Positions 1 through 8,900 are shown, counted from the stretch's first letter. The stretch: 64,000 nucleotides of DNA from Lactobacillus laiwuensis (GCF_019972835.1 NZ_BPPB01000001.1:248001-312000); one strand, 5' to 3'. Translations and numbers: made by a program. Notes: generated by a model from the sequence alone, not told the origin.

Positions 1-93
1 TTTGTCACAAATTGAGCTTTTAGATTTGTAGCTTGTTAGTTTAAGGAGTCTAGTTTACTATTATTACTATACTGAATAAAAAGGAAGATCATA

Positions 94-1050
94 ATGAAAA
101 ATTGGGCTGTAATATCAACTTGGAGCATGTCATACGATGGGTTGTTAAAAGCAAGCAGTATGTTGCAAAACGGTGAGAGCGCAGGAGATGCCGTTGAAAA
201 CTTAATAAAAAAAGTTGAATCTTATCCTCTCTATAAATCAGTAGGGTATGGCGGACTTCCGAATGAAGATGGAGTCGTCCAAATGGATGCTGCGTTCATG
301 AATGGTGATACTTTAGCACAAGGTTCAGTCGCGGCCATTGAAAATGTGAAGCATGCTGTTTCTGTAGCCAGAAAATTAAGTTTAAATAAAACTAACAGCT
401 TTTTAGTCGGAAAAGGTGCTACTAAATTTGCTATGCAAAATGGCTTTGAAATGACTAACATGCTGACAGAAAGAGCAAAAACAATATGGCAAAATAAGGT
501 AAAAGAGCAGTTTAAAACTGGACTGCATCCCTATGATGGGCACGATACTGTTGGAGCAGTCACACTTGATCCAGCTGAATCGATGGCTGCAGCTACATCA
601 ACTTCAGGCTTATTTATGAAAAAAGATGGTAGAATTGGTGATTCACCGTTATCGGGTTCTGGATTTTATGCTGACAGTCATATTGGGGCAGCCACTGCAA
701 CAGGTTTGGGAGAAGATATTATGAAAGGTTGTCTTTCATATGAAATAGTTCGCAGAATGGCAAAAGGTCAGTCTCCTCAAGATGCTTGTGACACAGCACT
801 TTACCCATTTTGTGAAGATTTAAAACAGCGCTATGGTCAAGTAGGGGAAATTTCTTTAATTGCTTTAAATCGAAAAGGTGAGTGGGGAGTAGCTACTAAT
901 GTGGAATTTCCTTTTTGTGTTGCTAATGAAAAACAAAAAGCTCAAATTTTAATGGCCAACCCTGGAAAAAATCAAAAGACTCAGATTGAGCCTATTTCAC
1001 AATCTTGGTTAGATGATTATCAAAAACAAATCAATGCTCCGGTCGAGTAA
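94..1050 (+). CDS. N4-(beta-N-acetylglucosaminyl)-L-asparaginase / isoaspartyl peptidase family protein
   Basis: 318-residue Ntn-hydrolase of the glycosylasparaginase family. These proenzymes cleave themselves, and the new N-terminal threonine hydrolyses beta-aspartyl or asparagine side-chain amide bonds. The GHDTVGAV motif places the candidate nucleophile at Thr152, with further family motifs GYGGLPNEDG near residue 51 and SGSGFYAD after the cleavage site. There is no signal peptide, so it should be cytoplasmic. AAGGAAG at 81-87 supports this ATG. cutC follows after about 26 bp in the same direction, suggesting co-transcription. The substrate (Asn-linked glycan remnant, isoaspartyl dipeptide or asparagine) cannot be read from sequence. 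The upstream 93 bp hold no recognisable gene. Confidence 0.85.
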   Translation: MKNWAVISTWSMSYDGLLKASSMLQNGESAGDAVENLIKKVESYPLYKSVGYGGLPNEDGVVQMDAAFMNGDTLAQGSVAAIENVKHAVSVARKLSLNKTNSFLVGKGATKFAMQNGFEMTNMLTERAKTIWQNKVKEQFKTGLHPYDGHDTVGAVTLDPAESMAAATSTSGLFMKKDGRIGDSPLSGSGFYADSHIGAATATGLGEDIMKGCLSYEIVRRMAKGQSPQDACDTALYPFCEDLKQRYGQVGEISLIALNRKGEWGVATNVEFPFCVANEKQKAQILMANPGKNQKTQIEPISQSWLDDYQKQINAPVE

Positions 1051-1076
1051 CGTTTAACTAAAAGAAAGAGAATAAA

Positions 1077-1715
1077 ATGCTAAAAGAAGCGTGTGTTGAA
1101 AATTTTTATAATATTCCTCATGTAATTAAGGCTGGCGCTGACAGATTAGAGCTGAATAATGATTTGGCGTTGGGTGGCACTACGCCTTCCTATGGCGTAA
1201 TAAAGAAATCTGTCACTTATGCTGAGAATTTTAAAATACCGGTTGTCATAATGATTAGACCTAGAGGTGGAGATTTTGTTTATAACAAAAATGAAATCGG
1301 CATAATGGCTGATGATCTGGTTGCGGCTGCCAAACTAGGTGCTCAAGGAGTTGCTTTTGGCTGTTTGACCAGTCAGAATCAAATAAACAGAATTCAAATG
1401 ATGCATCTGATTACATTGGCTCATTCCTTAAATGTTGAAATTGTCATGCATATGGCTTTTGATGACATAACAGATGATAAACAGGAAACAGAATTAAACT
1501 GGTTAGCAGATCAAGGAGTTAAAAGAATTTTGACACATGGTGGAAAATTAGACAAAACTATCTTGGCAACATTGCCCCATTTAAAAGAAATTATTAAATG
1601 GGCAGATGATCGCATAGAAATTTTGCCAGGTGGAGGGATCACAACCGAAAATAGAGATTTGGTTGGTGCAGAACTGAATGTTAATCAACTTCATGGCACA
1701 AAGATTGTAAAATAA
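1077..1715 (+). CDS. cutC: CutC family protein
   Basis: 212-residue TIM-barrel protein of the CutC family. The opening KEACVEN, then AGADRLELNNDLALGGTTPS and VVIMIRPRGGDFVY, are typical CutC segments. The family is named for copper homeostasis in E. coli, but its biochemical role is uncertain and many Firmicutes members have no proven link to copper. RBS AAAGAAAGAG precedes the ATG. It is probably co-transcribed with the asparaginase upstream and is closed by a hairpin terminator. The copper ATPase CopB lies 5 kb away and is not in the same unit. Confidence 0.85.
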   Translation: MLKEACVENFYNIPHVIKAGADRLELNNDLALGGTTPSYGVIKKSVTYAENFKIPVVIMIRPRGGDFVYNKNEIGIMADDLVAAAKLGAQGVAFGCLTSQNQINRIQMMHLITLAHSLNVEIVMHMAFDDITDDKQETELNWLADQGVKRILTHGGKLDKTILATLPHLKEIIKWADDRIEILPGGGITTENRDLVGAELNVNQLHGTKIVK

Positions 1716-1740
1716 AAAAGCTTCATCGGAAGCTTTTTTT
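1714..1740. terminator. bidirectional intrinsic terminator between cutC and the flavoprotein gene
   Basis: AAAAAAGCTTC, loop ATCG, GAAGCTTTTTT. The stem is flanked by A-runs and T-runs, so it can end both convergent transcripts. Confidence 0.85.
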
Positions 1741-1764
1741 GATATTACTTAAAAAATTAATTTA

Positions 1765-3576
1765 TTAGAGGTTTTGAATATATTGTTTGGCATTTTTAGC
1801 TGCTTGCCGACCAGAATTAACATTATGAGCACAAGCAGACCCACCAAGAGTAATCGTATATACATCACGATATTGCATTGTCGAATCCATTCCTGAAGCG
1901 TATAATCCTGGAATTTTTTCGAAATTATTATTAATGACTTCAAATTTTCTATTTGACCCTATTCCGCCAATTCCAATTAAATTAGATGGATCTAAGCGAG
2001 CGATGTAGTATGGACCATCTTCCATTGAAACTAACATTTCTTTATCCTTATTGAATTCTTGGTCTTTGCCATTGTCACAATAAGAATTATATAGTTTCAT
2101 TGTCTTAGATAAAATTTCAGTAGGAAGATTTACTTTTTGTGCAAGTGCTGAAATTGAATTTGCTTTAAATAATGAATTTCCTTCGTTTTCTTTGAGAGCC
2201 TTAGCTAGTATTTCGTCTGCGTTTTCAACGTTCTTAGTTAGTTCATCAAAAATTCTTTGTGTGAATATTTCATAGGTGACTTTTGTAGCTTTAATTGCCA
2301 TTCTTTGATATAACAAATTATACTTTTTGACATTTTCATTCACAAAACGTCTGCCATCTTGATTGACAAATACTACTGGGCCTCCTGATGGTAAAGACAT
2401 AAATCCATTAATAGGATCAAGGTATAAATGCACACCTTCATGAGGGAAAGCCTGAATATAGTTCATCATAAATTCTGGAGATTCTTTTAACATATCCATA
2501 GCGCCAACTGACATAGCCATTTGATAACCATCACCAGTATTACTTGGCATTGAACAATAGTGAATATTCTTTGTTGACCAGCCTTGTTGCTCTAACAGAT
2601 CAGGGTTATGTCCAACGCCCCCTGTGGCTAAAAGCGTTGCTTTTGCATTAATTTTTATATATCCTTCTGGTGTTTTGGCATAAACTCCTTTAATAGTTCC
2701 GTTTTCTTCAATAATGCTTGTAGCTGAAGTTTCCAGCAGGAATTTTACGTTAAGCTCATCAGCCTTCTTTTTCATATAAGGTACATATCCGACAGAGGCA
2801 AAACCCCCTTTAAACCAGTGAAAAGTCGGAAACATACAAGTACCATGATAGTCGTCGACTTTAGTCAACTGAACACCAAGGTTTACCAACCAGTCAATGT
2901 TATCTGCAGAATTATTAATTAAATCAACCCAAAAAGATCCGTCAGCCCTATATTGTCCTAACTCAGCTTCCTTTGAAATTATATCTTCCTTTTCTGCATG
3001 TATACCGGCAGCTTTTTGCATTTTAGTGTTAATTCCAAAAATACCTTCAACACCGCCACCATTTCCGGCCACGAAACCGTTCTTGTCAATTACGATTGTA
3101 TTTAAATCAAGTTGACGAGCTTGAACCGCTGCAGCCAGTCCTGATATCCCGGCACCTACAATTAAAAAGTCGGTATTATATTCCTTAACAATTTGTTCTG
3201 GTTTCGTACGCCAGGAAGAAAAGTCGTTAGAAAAATGCGCTGAAACATGTCTTTTATTCAGATTAATTTCTTTTTGCTCTTTTTCGTATTCTTGGGCGTT
3301 TCCTCCTGCTTTCTCAATGACTTTTTCTACCGCATCTAACAGACCGTTAACGGAATGTGTTGCCCCAGAAATTGCATCTACTGCTAAACTTTGATTTTTA
3401 ATAATTTCATTGGGAACTTTAGTAAATACGGTTTCTTCTAAGCTCCCAGGAATCATTTTTTTCTTTGTTTTTATCTTACAAATTTTGTCATTTTTGATTT
3501 CAACCTCTAGTGGCATTTCTTCATTTTCATATTCATGAGCTACAATGTGATAATTTCCAGATGTAAGTTTTTTCAC
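1765..3576 (-). CDS. FMN-binding / FAD-dependent reductase (flavocytochrome c family), substrate unknown
   Basis: 603 residues. An N-terminal FMN_bind domain (about 1-90) carries DAISGATHS, with Thr73 the likely site of covalent FMN attachment. An FAD_binding_2 module follows, starting at VGAGISGLAAA (GxGxxG at about 141-146). There is no signal peptide or haem motif, so this is a soluble cytoplasmic reductase. The general fold is that of fumarate and urocanate reductases. However, the signatures seen in the true fumarate reductase at 10484-11881 (VHPT, LNTR, HYTMGG, HGNNRIGGNS) are absent here; the C-terminal region instead reads LIGIGGIGSN and MQYRDVYTITLGG. I infer a different alkene-type electron acceptor. 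A LysR gene diverges from it and probably regulates it. No ApbE flavin transferase is in the window. Confidence 0.82.
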   Translation of the reverse strand: MKKLTSGNYHIVAHEYENEEMPLEVEIKNDKICKIKTKKKMIPGSLEETVFTKVPNEIIKNQSLAVDAISGATHSVNGLLDAVEKVIEKAGGNAQEYEKEQKEINLNKRHVSAHFSNDFSSWRTKPEQIVKEYNTDFLIVGAGISGLAAAVQARQLDLNTIVIDKNGFVAGNGGGVEGIFGINTKMQKAAGIHAEKEDIISKEAELGQYRADGSFWVDLINNSADNIDWLVNLGVQLTKVDDYHGTCMFPTFHWFKGGFASVGYVPYMKKKADELNVKFLLETSATSIIEENGTIKGVYAKTPEGYIKINAKATLLATGGVGHNPDLLEQQGWSTKNIHYCSMPSNTGDGYQMAMSVGAMDMLKESPEFMMNYIQAFPHEGVHLYLDPINGFMSLPSGGPVVFVNQDGRRFVNENVKKYNLLYQRMAIKATKVTYEIFTQRIFDELTKNVENADEILAKALKENEGNSLFKANSISALAQKVNLPTEILSKTMKLYNSYCDNGKDQEFNKDKEMLVSMEDGPYYIARLDPSNLIGIGGIGSNRKFEVINNNFEKIPGLYASGMDSTMQYRDVYTITLGGSACAHNVNSGRQAAKNAKQYIQNL

Positions 3577-3706
3577 TTTAAAAATCCCCTTTCATTCTAG
3601 TGATTACGCTAATGCTTACAAAAATAAATATAACATTGTTCAATCGTTTACAAATAATCTAGAATATGATTGTTAATAAGATTTACTTATTAAGAAAGGA
3701 ATGGAA
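3577..3706. promoter_or_regulatory. divergent promoter region of the flavoprotein and LysR genes
   Basis: About 130 AT-rich bp separate the two divergent starts. The flavoprotein RBS (AAAGGGG on the minus strand, near 3586) and the LysR RBS (AAAGGA, 3695-3700) mark the edges. LysR proteins usually bind such shared regions. I could not fix a single T-N11-A operator with confidence. Confidence 0.5.
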
Positions 3707-4603
3707 ATGAATTTTGAACATTTAAAAGTATTCGTAAATTTAGCAGAAACTTTAAATTTTTCCAGGACGGCAATAGAAATGAATCTGTCACAATCAGCTG
3801 TTTCGCAAATTATTTCTGCAATGGAAAATGAGCTTAATTTTTTCTTATTTAAAAGAACTAGAAAAGAAGTGCATCTGACAGAAAGTGGAAGGGAATTTTA
3901 TCATTCTATCAAGCCATTGTTAAGTGTTTATGACAAGTCTGTTCAAAAAGCAAGATCAGCTGCTATTAGAAAAAGTAATAATTTAACAATAGGATATAGT
4001 GGAACGCCTTATGAAATTTCTATATTACCGAAATTGATTAAGGAATACAAAAGAAACATAGGAAATGATTCACTTTACATTTTTTTAGAAAATTTTGCGC
4101 ATAATGAATTAAAAGACAGATTGCTTAACGGTGACTGTGATATTATTTTTACGATGCCAGATATCATATCAAAAATGGAAAATGTAAGATATATCAATTT
4201 AGTAGAAGGACATTATTGCATAAATTTCTACAAGTCTTCAGAAATCAGGAATGATAATTTTAAAATTTCTGATTTAAGCAAATATAGGTTAGTATTTTCT
4301 GATAGTGAATGGTGTCCGCCATCACAAAAAGCTTTACAAAAATATATCATATCAGTGAACAAGAATGTTAATGTAGCTTACGCCAACAATATTTTAAGTT
4401 CCAGTTTAATGGTAAAAGCGGGACTTGGAGTAGGAATTTGTGCGGATTTTGTTAATGCCTACCAGGATAAAACAATTACAAGTGTTCCTCTAAATTATTC
4501 TATTAGACCTAAATATGGAATTGCAATGTTGGATTACGGGGTAACACCAAGTACTAAACGATTTGCAAACTGGTTAAGCAAAATTTTTTTAAAATTCAAA
4601 TAG
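3707..4603 (+). CDS. LysR family transcriptional regulator
   Basis: 298 residues from the chosen ATG. The winged helix-turn-helix occupies about residues 1-60 (FVNLAETLNFSRTAIEMNLS then QSAVSQIISAME), followed by a periplasmic-binding-protein-like effector domain. An upstream in-frame ATG at 3701 abuts the AAAGGA box and leaves no spacing, whereas 3707 gives 6 nt, so 3707 is preferred. It is divergent from the FMN/FAD reductase and probably controls it in response to that enzyme's substrate, which is unknown. There is no sign of damage. Confidence 0.88.
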   Translation: MNFEHLKVFVNLAETLNFSRTAIEMNLSQSAVSQIISAMENELNFFLFKRTRKEVHLTESGREFYHSIKPLLSVYDKSVQKARSAAIRKSNNLTIGYSGTPYEISILPKLIKEYKRNIGNDSLYIFLENFAHNELKDRLLNGDCDIIFTMPDIISKMENVRYINLVEGHYCINFYKSSEIRNDNFKISDLSKYRLVFSDSEWCPPSQKALQKYIISVNKNVNVAYANNILSSSLMVKAGLGVGICADFVNAYQDKTITSVPLNYSIRPKYGIAMLDYGVTPSTKRFANWLSKIFLKFK

Positions 4604-4951
4604 AGTCGCAGTAGTTTTTTGACTATCATTTAATTAACACATATTTTGAAGCTTATATAGATAAACAAGAGAAATAAAAAATCTACTTTTATGAATAACT
4701 AAAAAAATCTGAGATGTATATGCAAGTTTAAAAGTTTTAGCTAATATCTAATGCAAATTAGTATTTGCAATCTATGATGCTGGTAACAGTCAATGTATTG
4801 CTACTTATTATTTCACCTACTGTTAACAAGTAAGATTGTATGATCTAAAAGTAGCATATGATATTGTTAGATTAAGACCTGCAACTTTTATTGCAATTTT
4901 AATTGCTTTAATATTTCTTTCGGACGATTTCTCAAAATTTCAAAATTTTAG
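4604..4951. other. gene-poor stretch with a possible decayed membrane-protein remnant
   Basis: No intact gene in about 350 bp. Between roughly 4762 and 4953 one forward frame reads through with a single internal stop and ends in the hydrophobic run RPATFIAILIALIFL followed by a short polar tail. An overlapping frame gives MMLVTVNVLLLIISPTVNK. This looks like the C-terminal end of a membrane transporter that has decayed, but it is too short to name. Confidence 0.3.
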
Positions 4952-4980
4952 TTGACAGAAAATAAGACATTGATTAGAAT
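4952..4980 (+). promoter_or_regulatory. sigma-A promoter of the brnQ T-box transcript
   Basis: TTGACA (4952-4957), 17-bp spacer, TAGAAT (4975-4980). The match is close to consensus and sits just upstream of the T-box leader. Confidence 0.75.
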
Positions 4981-5004
4981 ATCATTAATATTGATAAAGC
5001 GAAG

Positions 5005-5264
5005 AAAAGATAAGTAAGCTTACAAGTAGCGTTTAAGAGAGTCCTGTTGCTGAGAACGGACCGTGACGGCAAGCTGAAAGTAACTTTGAGCTATATGGTG
5101 AATTTTAGTAGCTATTATTGGGTACACCCATTAACGTGTTAGCGTATCGCATTTTTGCCGTACGTGAAGTGACTATGCTATTTGTCATTTTTTGATTTAT
5201 AGTGCAGTAATATAGGTGGTACCGTGCTAAAGCACCCTTGATTTAAAATCAAGGGTGCTTTTTT
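5005..5264 (+). ncRNA. T-box riboswitch leader of brnQ, probable Val specifier
   Basis: Stem I contains AGAGAGTCC near 5035-5043 and closes with AGCTTACAAG (about 5018-5027) pairing to CTTTGAGCT (about 5084-5092). The specifier position immediately 5' of that closing strand reads GTA at 5080-5082, a valine codon; the other frames (AGT, TAA) fit poorly. The antiterminator T-box sequence AGGTGGTACCGTG is at 5214-5226. The competing terminator is AGCACCCTTGAT paired with ATCAAGGGTGCT, followed by a T-run (5231-5264). Uncharged tRNA should favour readthrough into brnQ. Confidence 0.9.
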
Positions 5265-5337
5265 ATTCCCCTAAATAATCTAGCCAACCCTTTATCATTA
5301 TTAAATTTATCTGTAATTCTGTTTAGGAGGAATTGTA

Positions 5338-6711
5338 ATGGAAGAAATTGAGCAAGATGTTAATACAAAACCTTTAACATGGAAGCAATATTTGGTAGTA
5401 GCGTCATTGTTGTTTGGACTGTTTTTTGGTGCAGGCAACTTGATTTTTCCGATTCATTTAGGTCAGCTTTCAGGAGCAAATTGGGGAATAGCTACTTTTG
5501 GCTTTTTGGTAACGGCAGTGCTTTTACCTTTACTAGCCGTTTTAGCTATTAGCGCAAGTCATGCCAAAGGAGTTTATGATATTGGCAGGCCACTGGGTAA
5601 CATTTTTGCTCTAGTATTTATGGTTTTAATCCATTTGACTCTGGGGCCATTATTTGCCACCCCGCGTACGGCAAGCATTTCATTTTCAGTGGGTTTGCAA
5701 CCAGTTTTGCCGAAATCTGCCGCAAAGCCAGCACTCCTGATATTCTCTGCAATATTTTTCATTTTGGCTTTTATTATTTCTTATAAACAGTCTACGATAT
5801 TGACTAGTATAGGAAAAATACTAAATCCATTATTTTTGCTGTTGCTATTTTCGATCTTTTTGTTGGCCGCCATTTCACCAATGGGTGCTGCAAAAAGTCA
5901 AAATGTCACAGCAGCGTATCAAAGTGCTCCTTTCTTCAATGGCTTTTTAGAAGGCTATAACACAATGGATGCTCTGGCCGGATTAGCTTTTGGTTATACA
6001 ATTGTTTCGGCGGTAAGACAGCTGGGAAAAACTTCTGCTAAAAGCAATGCCAAAGTTACAGCTAGAGCAGGTGTGATCGCTACAAGTGCAATTGGTGTTA
6101 TTTATATTGGGTTAATTTGGGTAGGTGCGACAACTTTAAATCATTTTAAAATCTCTGCTGAAGGTGGCACTGTTTTTAACCAAATAGTTACTTATTATCT
6201 CGGAAATTTTGGCCATGCTTTACTTGCTACACTGGTTACACTTACTTGTTTAACTACTGCTGTCGGTTTAATAGCTGCTTTTGCGCAAGACTTTCACCGT
6301 AGTTTTAGTAAAATCAGCTATCATGGCTGGTTGACAATTATGACTATTGTTTCTTTCATCACAGCCAATTTCGGCTTAGATACAATTATTGCCTGGTCAA
6401 CTCCAATGCTAATGTTTTTATATCCTATTGCAATGGTACTAATCATTCTGTCAATTGCGAGTTCGTTATTTGATCGTGATCCAATTGTTTACTTTTGGGG
6501 AATAGTTTTTACATTCATTCCAGCAATTTTAGATATGATAGCCTCTTTTCCTGCCGTAATTAGTCAAAAACCTTGGGCATTGCAGTTAAGATCAATACAA
6601 TTACGCTTTTTGCCATTCGCAGATATTGGTATGGACTGGGTAATTCCAGCTGTAATCGGATTAGCAATTGGATTTATTATTCATTTTTATAAAAAAGCAA
6701 AATTTAACTAG
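5338..6711 (+). CDS. brnQ: branched-chain amino acid:cation symporter BrnQ
   Basis: 457-residue integral membrane protein of the LIVCS family, importing leucine, isoleucine and valine with Na+ or H+. The N-terminal GLFFGAGNLIFPIHLG and the following FATPRTASISF segment are family hallmarks, and there are about 12 hydrophobic segments. The RBS TTAGGAGG precedes ATG with good spacing. A T-box leader with a valine-type specifier directly upstream supports regulation by branched-chain aminoacyl-tRNA charging. No terminator is obvious between brnQ and the copB promoter. Confidence 0.95.
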   Translation: MEEIEQDVNTKPLTWKQYLVVASLLFGLFFGAGNLIFPIHLGQLSGANWGIATFGFLVTAVLLPLLAVLAISASHAKGVYDIGRPLGNIFALVFMVLIHLTLGPLFATPRTASISFSVGLQPVLPKSAAKPALLIFSAIFFILAFIISYKQSTILTSIGKILNPLFLLLLFSIFLLAAISPMGAAKSQNVTAAYQSAPFFNGFLEGYNTMDALAGLAFGYTIVSAVRQLGKTSAKSNAKVTARAGVIATSAIGVIYIGLIWVGATTLNHFKISAEGGTVFNQIVTYYLGNFGHALLATLVTLTCLTTAVGLIAAFAQDFHRSFSKISYHGWLTIMTIVSFITANFGLDTIIAWSTPMLMFLYPIAMVLIILSIASSLFDRDPIVYFWGIVFTFIPAILDMIASFPAVISQKPWALQLRSIQLRFLPFADIGMDWVIPAVIGLAIGFIIHFYKKAKFN

Positions 6712-6747
6712 CTGTGTAAATATAATTCAAATAATTAAGCCGATATT

Positions 6748-6776
6748 TTGACATCACCTGTTTATAAAAGTAGATT
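6748..6776 (+). promoter_or_regulatory. putative promoter of copB
   Basis: TTGACA (6748-6753), 17-bp spacer, TAGATT (6771-6776). The TTG that could open a longer copB reading frame is the first part of this -35 box, which argues against a start there. I see no TACAnnTGTA cop box near it. Confidence 0.6.
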
Positions 6777-6807
6777 AAAGAAAAGAGCAATTTTGGTGAT
6801 TTATAGA

Positions 6808-8865
6808 ATGGGGCGGAATATTTTGAATAGTATGAATATGAACCATAGTGAAAATATGAATCATGCGATGAATAATCACTCATCAATGAAAATGGATGAT
6901 CATGATATGATGATGCATGGTGGTCACATGATGCACATGGGGAACTTAAAGAAAAAATTCTGGGTTTCAGTTTTATTATCATTGCCAATTATCTGTTTGT
7001 CGCCTGCAATGGGCGTCCATTTACCTTTCCAATTTTCTTTCACTGGTTCTGACTGGGTAGTAGTTATTTTTGCAACGATCCTTTACTTTTATGGTGGGGA
7101 ACCCTTCTTATCAGGCGCTTTTTACGAGATAAAAGACAAAAAGCCTGAAATGATGACTCTCATTTCTTTAGGAATTACTACTGCTTATATTTATAGTATT
7201 TATGCTTTTGTGAAAAATGATTTGTTAAACAGTAAAGTTCATGTAATGGACTTCTTCTGGGAACTGGCTACTTTAATTTTGATTATGCTTTTAGGTCACT
7301 GGATTGAGATGAATTCAGTGATGAATGCCAATAGTTCTGTGCATGATTTAGCTAAGCTTTTACCTGATAAGGTCCACGTACAACATGATGGTCAAACTAT
7401 GGATATGGCAATAAATGATGTCCAAAAAGATGCAGTAATTTTAGTCAAAGCAGGAGAAAGTATTCCTCTTGATGGGGTTATTCTGAATGGTTCTAGTCAA
7501 GTAAACGAATCTTTGGTTACTGGTGAATCACGCGAAGTAACGCGGCAAAAAAACGATAAGGTTATTGGGGGATCAATTAACGGTTCTGGAACACTAACAA
7601 TTAAGGTTGCTAATTCTGCTAATTCCGGCTTTTTAGCCAGTGTCAATAAACTAGTTCAGTCATCTCAGATGAATAAGTCCAAACTACAAAATTTGGCAGA
7701 TCGGGTTTCCAGTTGGTTGTTTTATGCAGCGCTAACTTTTGGTATTATTGCTTTTTTAGTTTGGACAAGTTTACGTGGTATAGCTGGTGGTCTAGAGCGA
7801 ATGGTAACCGTTTTAGTTATTGCCTGTCCCCATGCTTTGGGACTTGCTATTCCACTGGTAAATGCAAAGAGTACCTCAATTGGTGCCAAAAATGGTTTAT
7901 TAATTAAAAATCGCAATGTCATCAGTGTTAGTTCAAAAATTAATTATTTGCTTTTAGACAAAACTGGAACTTTAACTGAAGGAAAATTTCAAGTACGAAA
8001 ATATGATAGTTTGGCTAAAAACTATAGTGCTGATGAAGTAATTAGACTTATTGCTTCCCTTGAGCAGGATTCTAATCACCCGATTGCTCAAAGCATTTTA
8101 CAATTTGCTAAAGAAAAAAATATGAAACTTTATTCATTAGCAAATAGTAAGACTTTAGATGGTAAAGGGGTCTCTGGTACTTTAAATGGCAAGGAATTTC
8201 AGCTGGTGAACGAAAAAGCTGCTAGAAAGCTAGTTAACCATTTTCCCAAAATAGATGCTTTAAACTACACTTCAAGTTATTTAGTAGAAGGAAATGATCT
8301 TTTAGGATATGTTGCTGTTGGTGATGAAATTAAAAAGAACGCTGCTTCTTTAATAAAGCAAATTAAAGATCTTAATATCACGCCGGTAATGCTTACAGGA
8401 GACAATGAAAAAGTTGCGCAAAATATTGCGCAAAAACTTAACATTTCCGAAGTACATTCAGGTTTAATGCCGGCTGACAAACAGAAAATCGTTGCAGAGT
8501 TGCAAGAAAAAGGCAATAAAGTAATGATGGTCGGAGATGGTATAAATGATGCTCCTAGTTTAGCAAAAGCCGATATTGGAGTTGCAATCGGTGCGGGAAC
8601 AGATGTCGCTGTAGATTCTGCCGATGTCATTTTAGTAAATAGTGAGCCACTTGACATTATTAGTTTTTTGAATCTCGCCCAGCATACTCAAAGAAAAACC
8701 GTCCAAAATTTATGGTGGGGAGCCGGCTACAATATAATTGCATTGCCTTTAGCTGCTGGGGTATTAGCTCCTTGGGGAATATTGTTATCTCCGGCTGTTG
8801 GAGCAATTCTGATGTCTTTATCAACGGTAATAGTAGCTATTAATGCAGAAACATTAAAATTATAA
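6808..8865 (+). CDS. copB: copper-translocating P-type ATPase, CopB type
   Basis: 685 residues from ATG 6808 (GGTGAT RBS at 6795-6800); TTG 6823 or ATG 6832 are alternatives. The N-terminus is rich in Met and His (repeated MNH, HMMHMG), a metal-binding region, and lacks a CxxC domain. The intramembrane motif is C340-P-H, typical of the P1B-3/CopB group that exports copper or silver. Other motifs are the actuator VTGES, D384KTGTLTE (phosphorylated Asp), the MLTGDN loop and MVGDGINDAPSLA. The overall sequence resembles Enterococcus hirae CopB as I recall it, including the start of the core at MHMGNLKKKFW and the TLK end. No copY or copZ neighbour is visible. It is likely a plasma membrane exporter for copper tolerance. 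Confidence 0.95.
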   Translation: MGRNILNSMNMNHSENMNHAMNNHSSMKMDDHDMMMHGGHMMHMGNLKKKFWVSVLLSLPIICLSPAMGVHLPFQFSFTGSDWVVVIFATILYFYGGEPFLSGAFYEIKDKKPEMMTLISLGITTAYIYSIYAFVKNDLLNSKVHVMDFFWELATLILIMLLGHWIEMNSVMNANSSVHDLAKLLPDKVHVQHDGQTMDMAINDVQKDAVILVKAGESIPLDGVILNGSSQVNESLVTGESREVTRQKNDKVIGGSINGSGTLTIKVANSANSGFLASVNKLVQSSQMNKSKLQNLADRVSSWLFYAALTFGIIAFLVWTSLRGIAGGLERMVTVLVIACPHALGLAIPLVNAKSTSIGAKNGLLIKNRNVISVSSKINYLLLDKTGTLTEGKFQVRKYDSLAKNYSADEVIRLIASLEQDSNHPIAQSILQFAKEKNMKLYSLANSKTLDGKGVSGTLNGKEFQLVNEKAARKLVNHFPKIDALNYTSSYLVEGNDLLGYVAVGDEIKKNAASLIKQIKDLNITPVMLTGDNEKVAQNIAQKLNISEVHSGLMPADKQKIVAELQEKGNKVMMVGDGINDAPSLAKADIGVAIGAGTDVAVDSADVILVNSEPLDIISFLNLAQHTQRKTVQNLWWGAGYNIIALPLAAGVLAPWGILLSPAVGAILMSLSTVIVAINAETLKL

Positions 8866-8876
8866 CAATCAGAATT

Positions 8877-8900
8877 AAGCACTCTTTGGGAGTGCTTTTT
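8877..8900 (+). terminator. intrinsic terminator of copB
   Basis: AAGCACTC, loop TTTG, GGAGTGCTT, then a run of T. Confidence 0.85.

Noticed and set aside
6704-6988. Minus-strand reading frame of 94 residues rich in Ser, His and Tyr opposite the copB start
   Set aside because: It is the reverse complement of the Met/His-rich CopB N-terminus, has no RBS and overlaps the copB promoter.
8277-8657. Minus-strand frame of 126 residues inside copB
   Set aside because: Lies fully inside the conserved ATPase hinge region; low-complexity composition and no RBS.
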